From: Drechmeria coniospora
Lineage: Eukaryota > Ascomycota > Sordariomycetes > Hypocreales > Ophiocordycipitaceae
NCBI RefSeq assembly: GCF_001625195.1
Contig: NC_054391.1
Location: 5,157,157 to 5,221,156, forward strand
Length of the DNA: 64,000 bases
Reading direction: 5' to 3'
The notes beneath the pieces were generated by a model. That model had not been told where the DNA came from, searched no databases, and worked only from the letters and a program-made list of their open reading frames with translations. A program made the translations under genes and the position numbers. Every line of letters begins with the position of its first letter. Position 1 is the stretch's first letter. This document shows positions 24,301 to 35,623 of this stretch, one piece after another.

Positions 24301-25697
24301 GTGAGAATTCCCACTCATCCGTTCCTACTTAGGCACGGCTTGCGGATGCAGAGTGCGCGCATGGCATGACTGTTGGCTTTTGGAGTTTTGGATCGCCAGC
24401 GACGGTATTGGAGATGTGCATTGGTGCCAAAGACGAGATAACGGTAGATGCAAATGACTTATGATGCCGCCGAGTGCGAACCATGGCGGCGAGCCGAGTT
24501 CATTTTATGCCTCGAACGCTGCGTCATGCTTGCAAAATATCGTACGCTATCAAGCAGCTTTCTCCTGTCCCTACTAGATACCAACCAGCCAACCGGCCTA
24601 GCCAACCTAACTGTCTATTTTCCCACCTGCTTATTGATGACTTCATCTTTTATTTTGTTGATTTTGATCAAGGACGGTGTTTCTCGTCGCCTTTGGCGCG
24701 GTTTTCCTAGGAAGCTACCAACGACTCCCACAACTCCCCAGTTCAACTACTCCATTCATGGCCTGAAGCAAACAAATTTAATCGAGAAGGAAACACGTTT
24801 CAGATCCCGACCAGTTTTTGGAGGACTTGAGGGTATTTTTGGCTCCCATTACTATAGCAAAGCTGCAAGCGCTCCACATACCTACGGGTGATGTCGACGC
24901 TTCCCTAGCAGGTTTGTGACAATGATATGAAGGGAGAAGTCAGTTAAGCACTGAATGTGCTGTAGTAGCCGCATATAACACTACTAGGTACTAAGCTACA
25001 GTACATTACAGAGTACAGGCCGCTACACCGCACTCTGTACACGGTACCTACAGCGAATAGTAATACCAAATATTCCCACAACTAAGTACTTCGTACATGT
25101 ACTGTAGTCCGCTTACAGCAGCAGGTATGCAGGCAGTAGGTCCCGAGCTCAGTTCGGACTAGTAGGCGTTCCGTTATGTGTGCTAGTACCTACCAGTGCC
25201 TGCATTAGGGACGGACTGCAAAACCCGACGACCTAACAAGGAATACATGAACTGTAGTTCCTATACTACGACCCTAAGTACGCTACGCACCTACTCGTTG
25301 ATCTTGGCATGGTGAGCATGGCCGTCTCGCATCCGTGATCCAACACCTTCACCGTCCAAACGTATCCTCTGGGCAACACTCTCCCGCGCCCTCATTTCGT
25401 TCGCTCCAATATCTTCGGCCACGACGTTCCATCGAATGGATCACATCTGACTCTGCTGGGCCCTCTTGTCGTACATCTTGTGCTACAGTCGCGGATCAAA
25501 TCAAATACCGAATCGCACCTCATCGCCATCACCATCGCGTCGTCTCGTTCTGGCACCGTCGTCCGCCGCACCCAGGCCCGTAGCGTGCTCCTCTTCGCCT
25601 TTGAAGCGCGCCTTTAAATACGCCGTGACCCGCCAGAGGCCACAGCGAGGTATCGTTTCAAGAGCTCGGAGACTCGCCGGCCACGTCCCAACCGTCC
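24301..25697. other. Spacer between the SNF2 and BTB/RCC1 genes, with GTAC island D
   Basis: It contains the SNF2 trailer, a GTAC-rich patch at about 24985-25290, and then about 400 bp of C/T-rich leader before the ATG at 25698. A frame of 147 codons at 24448-24891 has no domain or codon bias and is not called. Confidence 0.5.
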
Positions 25698-28600
25698 ATG
25701 AGTCATCTGCTGTGGAAATACTTTTGGGAAAACGATGTCGACAGGTTTCGGCATCTTCTGGCCTCGGCCGGTCCCAATACCCATGCCTCACCAAAGGGAG
25801 CTGCGGTAAGAAGCTCGGAGGGCTCTCTCGCCGCGAGTCCCGGCGGGCTTGGCACCTCACCCCGTCCTGGCAACAAATCGCGACGACATTCGGCACATCC
25901 ATCGGCACTTGGGAGGTCCAAGGATGGGGGCCTCACCTTGGGGTTGGGTCGGAGCGAAGTCAACAGTCGTGACCACGCCGGCCTGACGATTCTATTGCGC
26001 GCAGCCTCCTCGACGAAACCCAATGCTCGCGATTTCGTCCAGGCCCTCATCGAACACCCGGCCATCGATCTGTACATCCAAGACCCCGAGAGCGGCTGGA
26101 ATGCCCTTCATCGTTCTCTCTATTCGGGAAACGTGTCCATCGCGCGCATGCTCCTGGCAAGAGAGCGCTTCGACTTGTCGACACCTACTCTGTCCTCGGC
26201 CGGCAAGGTCGGCTTGTTGATCAAGACCAAGGATAACGAAGGCCACAGCCCTTTCGATCTTTACAACGCCACCGTAGCGACTCGATCGCTTAGGCAAGCG
26301 CAAGCTTCTTTGACCTCGAGTGCCGGTTCCACAAGCGGATGTGTCGAAGATGAGCAAGCCCAAGGATTGGTGGCGCCCGTCAACACCTCCCAGCGCTTCG
26401 GCGAGCCAGCCGAAGGTGGTGAGCTGTACGTGTTTGGGAGCAACAAGAATCATTCACTCGGCGTCGGAGATGAAGACGACCGTCAATTTCCCGAGCGAAT
26501 CATGCTCCGACGACCGGTCGAGCTGCTGCACCGCTTCCACGAGTCCTACCTCGACCAACACGGCTTGGAGCCGCCCCCGTCGCGTCCCGCCGTGGAGGAT
26601 ATCCCGTCCTTGATCCGCGACAGGCCACTGGTGATTCGGGATGTGGTCATGTCCAAACTTCACACTGCCATCCTCACCACCGATGTCGTTTCCAACCTCT
26701 ACATCTGCGGCGTCGGCAGAGGGGGCAGGCTCGGCGTCGGCGATGAGAATACCCGTTTCAAGTTTGCGCCGGTGCAGGGTCCGTTTACCGATCGAAAGGT
26801 GCGGAACATCGCTCTCGGCCAGAACCACTCTTTGGCTGTTGCTGGCCAGGGCGAGCTTTGGACTTGGGGCCTCAATGTCGATTCGCAGCTCGGCTACCTT
26901 CTTCCGCCCCCCTCGCGTCCCGACGAAGAGCCCATGAGCCTCACACCCCGTCAAGTGTTTGGCTCGTTGAAGAAGGAGATTGTCCTCGGCGTTGCCGCTT
27001 CCGCCATCCACTCCGCCGCTCACACAGGCGCCTCGCTCTACTGCTGGGGGCGTAACCAGGGCCAGCTCGGCCTCATGGATGCCGATTCGCGCTCTCTCGA
27101 TGTCCAGCAGACGCCCCGAAGGGTTGCTGCATCGCTGCTTTCGGTGCCCATCGAGATGATATCCGCCACCGACAAGGCAACGTCGTGTTTGCTGTCGAAC
27201 CACACGGTCTGGGTCTTCACAAACTACGGATACAACCTGATCAAGTTTCCGATCCCGGACCTCTTTACCAACCACAACCTTGCCTCTGCCTCTTTCACCG
27301 GCAGATACGACCCCAGTCGGAAAGACATTCGCTACATCACATCAGGTGCCGACATCATTGCGGCGCTCACGACGCATGGCGACGTCTTCACCATCGAGCT
27401 CAACCACATAGTCGATGGCAAGCAGCCTGCCGGCTCGACGACGAACCCCGTAAAGATTAAAGGAGCCGTCTCGCAACCCCAATGCATCTGGGATTCGAGA
27501 AAGGACGGTGCCACCTCCGTTGCCGTTGGCGAGCACGGCTCCATCATCATCGGGACAAAATCAGGCGCCGTGTGGAAAAGGGTCAAGTGGGCAAAGGGTC
27601 AGAACGTGGCCTTTACTGGCCTCTCTGACACAAGAAAGAAAGGCTTCAAGTTTGAGCGAATCCCGTGCATCACTGGTTGCGTTAGGGTACAGAGCTCCAT
27701 ATTTGGAGCCTATGCTGCCGTTCGAAAGGACAGCAGCATCATGTCCAACCAGATTGCCGTTGCGAAACCGTCGCTTTGCGATGACCTGGGTGCACTCATG
27801 TGCATTCGAGACTTCAGGACGTCCGAAGAAATGGCCGCCAACAAGCCGTGGGATGCTGCCTCTGCGAGGCAACGGTTAGGGTCGGTGCCGTTTGAGATCC
27901 TGCGGTGCGAAAATCTAGAGCAAGAGCTGTCACGGTGGCTGGAAATCAACTCCTTCAAGTTCGATGGCATCGACGTGGAAATACGAACAACGATGGCACC
28001 GGATATAAAGATACCCGTCCATGGCTGCATTCTCGCAGGCCGGAGCTCCGTCCTGCGTCACGCGCTGGCCGAGTTCCGCGACACTGACGACGGCATTACT
28101 TCGTATTCGGACACCTTCCTGATCGAAAACGTACGCGGCAGAATACTTCTCACGATGCAGGGCGTCGACATTCTCACCCTGTTGAACATTGTCGTTTTCG
28201 CATACCAGGACGATATCATCCCCGTGTGGAAGTACACGCGAGAATCTCCATCCGAAGCATTCCGCTTCCGCCAAGTCCGTTCAGAACTCATGAAACTTGC
28301 GACAAAGTTGCAAATGCGCACCCTCGAGATGGCTTCGCGATTACAGGTCAACGTGGAACCGTCGTTGTCCGCAGACATGAAAAAAGCCTTGTCCGATGGC
28401 GAATTCCTAAGCAACGGCGACGTTACCATCCAGCTCGATGGCGCCGAGCTGACAGCCCATAGTCAAGTCTTGTGCCAGAGATGCCCTTTCTTTCATGCCA
28501 TATTTCACGGACGATCGCAAGGCAGGTGGCTCACATCTCGTCGCAACGAGGCGGGCGCTGCCGAGAAAGTGCCCATCGATCTGAAGCACATACGTCCGGA

Positions 28601-30428
28601 TACGTTCGAATACATTCTGGAGCATCTCTACGCCGATTCGGGCCAAGAGATGTTCAACGATGTCGCCCTGCCTACCTTGGATGACTTTGCCGAACTTGTC
28701 CTGGACGTCATGGGCGTCGCCAACGAGCTGATGCTGGACCGTTTGTCGCAAGTCTGTCAATCTCTGATGGGCAAGTTTGCCAGCACGCGCAACATTGCCA
28801 ACCTTCTCAATGAAATCAGCCCCTGCTCGGTGAAGACGTTCAAGGAAGCCGGGCTGGAGTATGTCTGCCTGCAGTTGGAGTGCATGTTAGAGAACCACCT
28901 GCTCGACGATCTCGACGAAGATCTGCTTCAGGACCTCGACGAAGTTGTTCGGGACAATCAGATGGCCCGGTTTCCATGCTCGAGAAGCGGAAGAGCCGAC
29001 TTGTTGTTACACCACAAATACCCTGACCTGGGGCCGGATATCGAAGATGAACGTCGACGTCGTGTGAAGGAAATGGCTTTCAGGGCGGCTCAACGAGGTG
29101 AGGAGCGGAAGCATGGCTCGGCATGCAAAGGGCGGAATACAACCCATGAGGAATCTGTCGTCGCGACACCAAGGTCGGATGATGTTCGCCGGAAATCCAG
29201 TGCTTGTATGAACGGACCCTTGAGTCCTAGCCTGCGCCGAAAAGCATCCCGTGGAGATATGATGTTCAGCATGGATGAGGATGTGTCCCGGATGAATGAC
29301 AGTCCCAAGTCACCAAACGTAGGCCCTCCCGAGTTCAGTCCGGATCTTACGACGAAAGACATGCCGCGGCGGTCGGGAGCATGGCGAGACAATAGGGGTG
29401 CTTCTGCAGGCTCGAGAGCTTCTCTCGCGGAGGTTGCATGCGCCGAAGCGGCCACGAGTGAATGCACGGCTCCTCATCCACCAGCCACTCCAACTAGGAC
29501 GACCAGCGGTCCATGGGCGTCTCCTACCCCGGCTTCTTCGTCAAGAATGGGCATAAAGGACATCATATTCGAGGCCTCGACGAAGTCGACTCCAGCAACC
29601 GACTTGGCGGCGAAACCAGTCAAGAACACGGCGGCCAGCCATCCGCCGGCGAAGATGTCACAGAAAGATCGCAAGAAGCGGCTTCAGATGGAGGCGGAAG
29701 CGATGGAGCTGGCACTTGCGGAAGACAAAAAGGCCGGACGAGCTACGTGGGAAGATGCCAAGCCCGGCAACCGACCTGCTCCTTGGAAGTCGACAGCAGC
29801 GCCTGCGAAACACAACTTTGGAGACGCGTCTCCGACAGCCCTTCGGGATTCCACGCCGGCCAAGACGAAGCCAGTCATCTCCTTGGACGCTGAGCAGAGC
29901 CGTCGAAGAACGGTGTCGCCCGACACGAGGTTTCCTGGCCAAGGACGGGGGATCAACTCTACCATTGCAGCCTCGCCATCGTCGAGCCATGCCGGCAAAT
30001 CTCCACTCGTACCACATTCCAAATCCTACATTACCCCCGCCACAAAGGTGGGCTTTACAATGGCGGCGAGAAGCATGGAAAACATCATCGAGCAGCAAAG
30101 ACGTGAGCAGGAGCTAGTGAAGGAGGCCGTGGCCAAGAGGTCGCTTCAAGATATCCAACAGGAGCAGGCTTTCCAGGAGTGGTGGGATCAAGAGAGCAGA
30201 CGCGCTCAAGAAGAGGAGGCCAGACGGCAAGCAAGGAACCAGGATAAAGTTCCTTCTGGTCGCGGCCGTAGCCGGAAGAGGAGGGGCGGGGGCGACAAAA
30301 GCAAGGGCAAAGGTCCCGAGGCCTTTCACGGGGCTGATCAAGGTGGCGAAGGCTCAAGAGCGCCCAGCGGTGTGCCTCCAACACGGCGGATGATGCATGG
30401 CGCCAAAGGAAAAGGCGGCAAACATTGA
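25698..30428 (+). CDS. Ankyrin-RCC1-tandem BTB/POZ protein, IBTK/Btb3-like (single exon)
   Basis: Probably a CUL3 ubiquitin-ligase adaptor; this role is known for related IBTK and Btb3 proteins and inferred here. It is intronless and encodes 1576 residues. In order: ankyrin repeats at about 95-180 (HAGLTILLRAASS, SGWNALHRSLYSGNVSIARM); four or more RCC1-type repeats at about 235-480 (ELYVFGSNKNHSLGVGDEDD, LYICGVGRGGRLGVGDENT, LWTWGLNVDSQLG, LYCWGRNQGQLGL); a divergent BTB at about 765-870 (IPVHGCILAGRSSVLRHAL); and a second BTB at about 910-1020 (GDVTIQLDGAELTAHSQVL, FFHAIFHG). The last 500 residues are disordered, with a basic coiled patch (SQKDRKKRLQMEAEAMELAL) and a conserved-looking helix near QDIQQEQAFQEWWDQESRRA. 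It opens MSHLLWKYFWENDVDRFRHL, a plausible true start. Confidence 0.88.
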   Translation: MSHLLWKYFWENDVDRFRHLLASAGPNTHASPKGAAVRSSEGSLAASPGGLGTSPRPGNKSRRHSAHPSALGRSKDGGLTLGLGRSEVNSRDHAGLTILLRAASSTKPNARDFVQALIEHPAIDLYIQDPESGWNALHRSLYSGNVSIARMLLARERFDLSTPTLSSAGKVGLLIKTKDNEGHSPFDLYNATVATRSLRQAQASLTSSAGSTSGCVEDEQAQGLVAPVNTSQRFGEPAEGGELYVFGSNKNHSLGVGDEDDRQFPERIMLRRPVELLHRFHESYLDQHGLEPPPSRPAVEDIPSLIRDRPLVIRDVVMSKLHTAILTTDVVSNLYICGVGRGGRLGVGDENTRFKFAPVQGPFTDRKVRNIALGQNHSLAVAGQGELWTWGLNVDSQLGYLLPPPSRPDEEPMSLTPRQVFGSLKKEIVLGVAASAIHSAAHTGASLYCWGRNQGQLGLMDADSRSLDVQQTPRRVAASLLSVPIEMISATDKATSCLLSNHTVWVFTNYGYNLIKFPIPDLFTNHNLASASFTGRYDPSRKDIRYITSGADIIAALTTHGDVFTIELNHIVDGKQPAGSTTNPVKIKGAVSQPQCIWDSRKDGATSVAVGEHGSIIIGTKSGAVWKRVKWAKGQNVAFTGLSDTRKKGFKFERIPCITGCVRVQSSIFGAYAAVRKDSSIMSNQIAVAKPSLCDDLGALMCIRDFRTSEEMAANKPWDAASARQRLGSVPFEILRCENLEQELSRWLEINSFKFDGIDVEIRTTMAPDIKIPVHGCILAGRSSVLRHALAEFRDTDDGITSYSDTFLIENVRGRILLTMQGVDILTLLNIVVFAYQDDIIPVWKYTRESPSEAFRFRQVRSELMKLATKLQMRTLEMASRLQVNVEPSLSADMKKALSDGEFLSNGDVTIQLDGAELTAHSQVLCQRCPFFHAIFHGRSQGRWLTSRRNEAGAAEKVPIDLKHIRPDTFEYILEHLYADSGQEMFNDVALPTLDDFAELVLDVMGVANELMLDRLSQVCQSLMGKFASTRNIANLLNEISPCSVKTFKEAGLEYVCLQLECMLENHLLDDLDEDLLQDLDEVVRDNQMARFPCSRSGRADLLLHHKYPDLGPDIEDERRRRVKEMAFRAAQRGEERKHGSACKGRNTTHEESVVATPRSDDVRRKSSACMNGPLSPSLRRKASRGDMMFSMDEDVSRMNDSPKSPNVGPPEFSPDLTTKDMPRRSGAWRDNRGASAGSRASLAEVACAEAATSECTAPHPPATPTRTTSGPWASPTPASSSRMGIKDIIFEASTKSTPATDLAAKPVKNTAASHPPAKMSQKDRKKRLQMEAEAMELALAEDKKAGRATWEDAKPGNRPAPWKSTAAPAKHNFGDASPTALRDSTPAKTKPVISLDAEQSRRRTVSPDTRFPGQGRGINSTIAASPSSSHAGKSPLVPHSKSYITPATKVGFTMAARSMENIIEQQRREQELVKEAVAKRSLQDIQQEQAFQEWWDQESRRAQEEEARRQARNQDKVPSGRGRSRKRRGGGDKSKGKGPEAFHGADQGGEGSRAPSGVPPTRRMMHGAKGKGGKH

Positions 30429-31955
30429 TTCAACCACCGGTTAGGCGACTGCCGTGCACACGGGGCCATGGCTGATTGGGCGTCCAGCCTCGGGGTTTGG
30501 AGCCTCGCTGCAGGCGATGATCTCGATACAGTATCAGGCTGACTCTGAGGGAGGTATCTGCGGTCGACGCCCGCGCCGCCGTGTGCTGCACGTCATTACC
30601 CCCTGCGACTGCGGTCGCATTCATTCGGACGAGGGAGGAGGCGAATATGGCGGATGGAAGTGAATGGCTGCGGTTGCCCTATTTCCGCAAGTGGTGTGGC
30701 AAGTTCTCGCATATTTAGATACCCCATGAAGCGCACCGATGAGAATGCCCGTTGCGGACCTTGTCCTCGTCACCGGTCTGCGAGGTCTTTCTGCTGTACG
30801 GAGTGCTCCGTACTATAGTACAAGTACTTTGTTCACGTATTTATATCTAATTGCAAAAGCAGAACGCGGTGGATAGATATGAGGACGGCGGGTGACAAGA
30901 CGGCGAAAAGCAAAGCGTGCTTACTGGTATAGGGGAATATACTTGGTGTAGTGGGAGAGTAAGCGCAAGCAAGGTGATGATGGCCATGAGTGCGGTGTTT
31001 ACAACCGGCGGTCGGAAGGTCGGATTGCTAGTGTTCGCGGGGGAATCGTTCGTGGAAAACAAATCCGAAGGATGAATGGCCTGGCTGGCGGATTGGGATA
31101 TGATTGGTATTATCATGCAGCATTGGAATCGGGGTTGAACATTCTCCAGCTGCTATGGTAAACTGTACTGTACGTGATGCTACAGTACAAGTGAGTACAA
31201 GTGAGTACAAGTGAGTACAACCTAGTTTCAAGTACGAGGTACGGTACTCCGCACGGAGTCTGGAGTATTTATTACCTGTACCTCCTGTAAGTACTTGGTT
31301 GAACCCCTAGAGTACAGCGCAGTTGGCCATCATGAAGTGGGAGCCTTCCACTGTGCTGTAGGTGTCGTCACTGCACCGAGTGGGAATCCAAATGGGCGTT
31401 AGCGGTTCCATCAGGGAACCTGTAGACATGTCGCCTGCCATTTACAGGCCCAAGGCCGCTGTGGGGCATGGAGGAGTCTGCTACTCCGTACGGAGTACTT
31501 ACAGTAATACTTACAGGCTAGCTTAGCCCCGACTGAGTGCAACTGTAATTATTGTACAATATTTTAGGTGTACTGTAAGTGCAGGGACAAGTACCCTTAC
31601 AGTAAGTAGTACTGGAACACACCCATTGGCACATGTGCTGTGGACCCAAGTAACGCTCTGTACTTACGGAGTAAGTACAGTAGGTTCTCCGTAGTAAATA
31701 CTTAATCAGGTTATTCAGGTACTGAACAAGCCGCGACGCTAGTCAACCGAAGTTTGAGGCGATTTTCGTGTACAGAGCTCGGAGCGCGGATAATTATCCG
31801 ACGATCGCTGCTCAATCTTCAGGCCCAGCCGTCCTCGCTCGCTTGCGCCCACCCCTACTCCCGCGACTGCCGATACCGACAGTGCCGTTTCACGCCGACC
31901 ATTGTTGCCGGCTTCGTCCAGTCATCTCCGTCGTCGTTGCCGAAAGCCGCCCATC
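30429..31955. other. Spacer before the carrier gene, with GTAC island E
   Basis: GTAC words begin near 30798 and are dense at about 31155-31720. The carrier leader follows (31730-31955). Short frames in the spacer are low-complexity and not supported as genes. Confidence 0.5.
31155..31720. repeat. GTAC-rich intergenic island E with a tandem decamer and a perfect palindrome
   Basis: It includes three perfect head-to-tail copies of GTGAGTACAA at 31191-31220 and the 16-bp perfect palindrome TACTCCGTACGGAGTA at 31482-31497. GTAC and CTTAC words fill the remainder. It is of the same type as the other islands in the window. Confidence 0.75.
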
Positions 31956-33045
31956 ATGTCGCAGGAGAAGTCGCTGCCCTTCCAGTACCAGTTCGCCGCA
32001 GGTAATTCTGCCCGCCATCGCTTGCCCTCCTCCCGCGTGCGGTTCCGAAAAAGGTCAACGTCACACTAATGCTCTCAACCCAGGCGCGATCGCCGGCGTT
32101 TCCGAGGTTGGACCCTTTCGTTGGCCTACTCGCGACGCTTCCACGGCTGACGTCGCTTCCGTCTCGCTAGATCCTGTGCCTCTACCCTCTGGACGTGCTC
32201 AAGACTAGGATTCAGCTGCAGACGGGCAAGTCCCATGGCATGGTGGCCTGCTTCAAGGACATTGTGAAGAATGAGGGGTACTTCTCGGCTGCCGCCCTTG
32301 ACCGGTTGCCCGAACCTTTGGCTCACCGTCGTCCAGCTTTTCACGTCTCTATCGAGGCATCACCGCCCCGATCCTCATGGAAGCGCCGAAGCGAGCGACG
32401 AAATTCGCGGCCAACGACGAATGGGGCAGGTTCTACCGCAAGCTTTTCAACAGCCCCCAGATGACCCAGTCTCTCTCCGTCCTCACGGGCGCCACCGCGG
32501 GCGCCACCGAAAGCTTCGTCGTCGTTCCCTTCGAGCTCGTCAAGATCCGACTGCAGGACCGGGCGTCGGCCGGAAAGTACAGCGGCCCGATGGACTGCGT
32601 CACCAAGATCGTTCGCAGCGAGGGCCCTCTGGCGCTGTACCAGGGGCTCGAGAGCACCATGTGGCGTCACATCGTCTGGAACGCCGGTTACTTTGGCTGC
32701 ATCTTCCAGGTTCGACAGCTGATGCCGAAAGCCGAGACGAAACGCGGCCAGATGCTGAACGACCTCATCTCCGGTTCCATCGGCGGCACCATCGGCACCG
32801 CCTTCAACTGCGGATTCGACGTGGTGAAGAGCCGGATCCAGAACACTCCTCGGGTCCCTGGTCAGGTCCCCAAGTACAACTGGACATTCCCCTCCATCTT
32901 CACCATCGTCCGGGAGGAGGGACCGGCCGCCCTGTACAAGGGATTCCTACCCAAGGTCCTGCGACTCGGCCCCGGCGGCGGTATCCTCTTGGTCGTCTAC
33001 ACCACCGTCATGGAGAGTTTCGCCAAGTATCATTACTCGAAATAG
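31956..33045 (+). CDS. ODC1: Mitochondrial 2-oxodicarboxylate carrier, Odc1/Odc2 type (4 exons)
   Basis: Inner-membrane antiporter exchanging 2-oxoadipate and 2-oxoglutarate, used in lysine and related metabolism. Exons 31956-32001, 32084-32106, 32171-32277 and 32337-33045 give 294 residues, normal for the mitochondrial carrier family. Three carrier repeats are present, each with a signature: PLDVLKTR, PFELVKIR and GFDVVKSR (glycine replaces the usual proline in the third). After each comes the second half-signature, such as EGFSRLYRGITAP, EGPLALYQGLE and EGPAALYKGFLP. Exon 2 is only 23 nt. Joins restore FAAGAIAGVSE/ILCLYPLD and NEG/FSRLYRG. The residues around TRIQLQTG and the QNTPRVPGQ loop fit oxodicarboxylate carriers, but substrate assignment within this family from sequence alone carries some risk. 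Confidence 0.92.
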
Positions 33046-35623
33046 AAGCAATAGATGAATAGATGATCATGTCGCGACCGGCCAGTCTCTGTCCATGGCA
33101 GTTATTTTCTTCGCAAGCGCAGCCAGCCCGTCCAGCATGGCACCACTTGGGCGGTCTACAGCATGTGAGCAACTAAAGTGCGGCGGCAGGAAAATGGCCA
33201 GGGCATGAGATTCAGATATGCCGCCTTCAGGGAAGTCAACGGCAGCTAGGCATCGCACTACAGTACTCGCTGTGCTACAGCACATGTGCAGAGGATGTCG
33301 GACAAAGATTATCGGCAGATACGGACTGCTAGGAAGATGTGTTCGACCCCCTCCGGTGAGGTCAGGAGGATATCGCACAGAAAGGACGCACACAACAGCA
33401 AGCAAGCAAGTACTTGGGTGTAGTAGAAGATTGGCAGCTGGCCAAGATAAGGATCATGATGAAGACGATGGAGGGAGAGGTGAGAGAAGGCGGCGGGATA
33501 CATGTAGGTACAAGTCCGGCTTGGGGATTGGCATGGGCAATTATCTACTAGGTAAGTAGTTGTACTCCGTACAGTACGGAGCACTTACATGTTCTGGGCT
33601 CGTGCCTACTTACAGTACATTAGTTGTACATGCACGTGAACTGTACGCGCAAGTGCACGCACGCACGAATGGTATGCTACAAGTACTCTTCTGGTTCTGG
33701 TACTCCGTCCAGCGCACAGGTATTACTCGGTAATACAGTACTTACTATCATGTACACCTACTTGTTCTAGTATGCATTTCTCTCTGTGCCGACGAGTTCA
33801 TGTACATGCACTCCATACTCTGTAATGTACTTGTAGCTGAATGTGGCGACCCACCATGCTATAGGTGTTCGCCAACCAGGCAAACCTCTGGGCCAGCCAT
33901 CGGAGGTCAGTGACTCAGGTCACCACGCACCAGCATGAGCCCGTTCGCTTCCTTTATCTCCCCAATTCCCTGGTCAGGCAGACATCTCCGAAGAGAGGAC
34001 GATGGCGAAGGGATGATGGGCACGCATAACACCTCGTTTGTCAGTCCCGGCTGAGTTGTTGACCCGCAATTTGTACGAATAGCATGTTTACACGCTCGAG
34101 ACCCAAAGCACTTGTACATGGACCGAGTACTTGCTCCCAACTGCTACATGCACTGTAATCGTGTGTACATGTGCTGTTGGTACTACGCAGAGCCTCCACG
34201 ATGAACGCCAGTACGTAAGTACTCGTACAAGTACTTGTACAGTATACATGTACTTACTTAAGTACTCCGTACTCAAGTACGGTAGATGTTCAAGTACTTA
34301 CTTAAGTACTAGGTGCTGATAACAAGGTACATGTACTGTACTTACATGTACTTCTCGACTCTGCCTTGCTGCCTGCGCACATTCCCTGCCTCGTGCTTAG
34401 TTATGGCTTGGTATCAATGGGAACCATCAATTTCATCCTCGCAACTCATGTTTCATCGTCTCACGGCCTACCGGAGCCATCGTCCTTTCGTCCTTTCGTC
34501 CTTGGCCATGCGTGCTATCCTAACAATCATGGGCGTTTGCGTCATCGAGGCGATAAGAGGGTGCATGCCATCTAGCCGATGACGAATGTTCGTATTCTAT
34601 CACGAGGAGGCGAGGATACCTGACCAACACCTGTGACTTGGCCCACATTAGCGGGTCCCAGCGATTATTGACACCCAAGTACAAGTACTTAGGTGTATTT
34701 GTACTAGACATTCAGGATGTGATCATGGATGCTGCTACGGAGTAATACTTGGTAGTACCAATTAGTACTGTACAGTACGGAGCAATTGATAGTGACTAGT
34801 CGCTGTACTTGTAGGTGTACCGTTCCGTTGGTACACTGTACATGAGGACGCAAACAAGCGCTGCAGCCTCCACCTCTGTGTTGTCGCTGCCATCTGGCCT
34901 ACCAAGGTGGCCACTAGATACGGACTGATGGGGCTAGACTAGGCCCTCCGCCGTTAAGCTAATCCATCAGCTATAGCAGGTACTGAGTGAGAGTGAGAGG
35001 TTGGTACCTTACCGACTTCAAGCCTCGCAACTACTACCCAGCCAGCCGACGAGAGGAACGGCATCAAGAGGTTGCAAGCTTCCCTCGTCGCATCATCCTG
35101 GAGTTCGACTCGTCCAAAGTCCGGGCTGAACAGTGGCGAGGTCTTCGTTACGGCCGCCAGACCCTTCTGTTGTCGCTCTTCGCCCTTGTCAGCCTCCACT
35201 TTCGAGCACAGCGAACAGGCCCCCCCCCCCCCCCCCCCCCTCCTCTCCCCCCGGGAACACCTCCACCCTCAAGGGCCAATCGACCTCTCATCCAACACCC
35301 CGGACCGTACCGTACCGTTTGTCGACCACCGTCTCCCTCAGGGTCATGCACCTTTGGTGCATCTCCCGGCGACCCTTTCCTACCTCTACTACGTCTCGTC
35401 ATCACCGGCGCAACCAGCCGTTTGACGTCTGATCCGTCCTTCTCCTCCTCGTCACCCAGATCGTCCTCCCCGTCTCCCACATCCCCCAACGGAAGCCTCA
35501 CACTCGACGATGGAAGCGCGTGCGCGATCGCCGATAGACGTCCCAGTTCCCTCTTGATTCATCCTCTGCGCCTCACTGCCGCGTCCCGGCATTCCGGCAT
35601 CAGCATTCATCCACCCGCCCACC
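33046..35623. other. 2.6-kb spacer before ATG13 with three GTAC islands and a poly-C tract
   Basis: It holds three GTAC-rich patches (about 33543-33840, 34060-34350 and 34670-34850) separated by ordinary sequence. The ATG13 leader runs from about 34990 and contains a run of 21 C at 35220-35240. Several short frames are present but none has domain or codon support. Confidence 0.55.
33543..34850. repeat. GTAC-rich intergenic islands F1-F3
   Basis: Three separate patches of GTAC-rich sequence with AAGTACTTAC, ACTCCGTAC and TACATGTAC words in both orientations. The middle patch (34205-34320) is the densest, with several near-contiguous AAGTACTT units. The DNA between patches looks like normal spacer. 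No coding potential. Confidence 0.7.
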
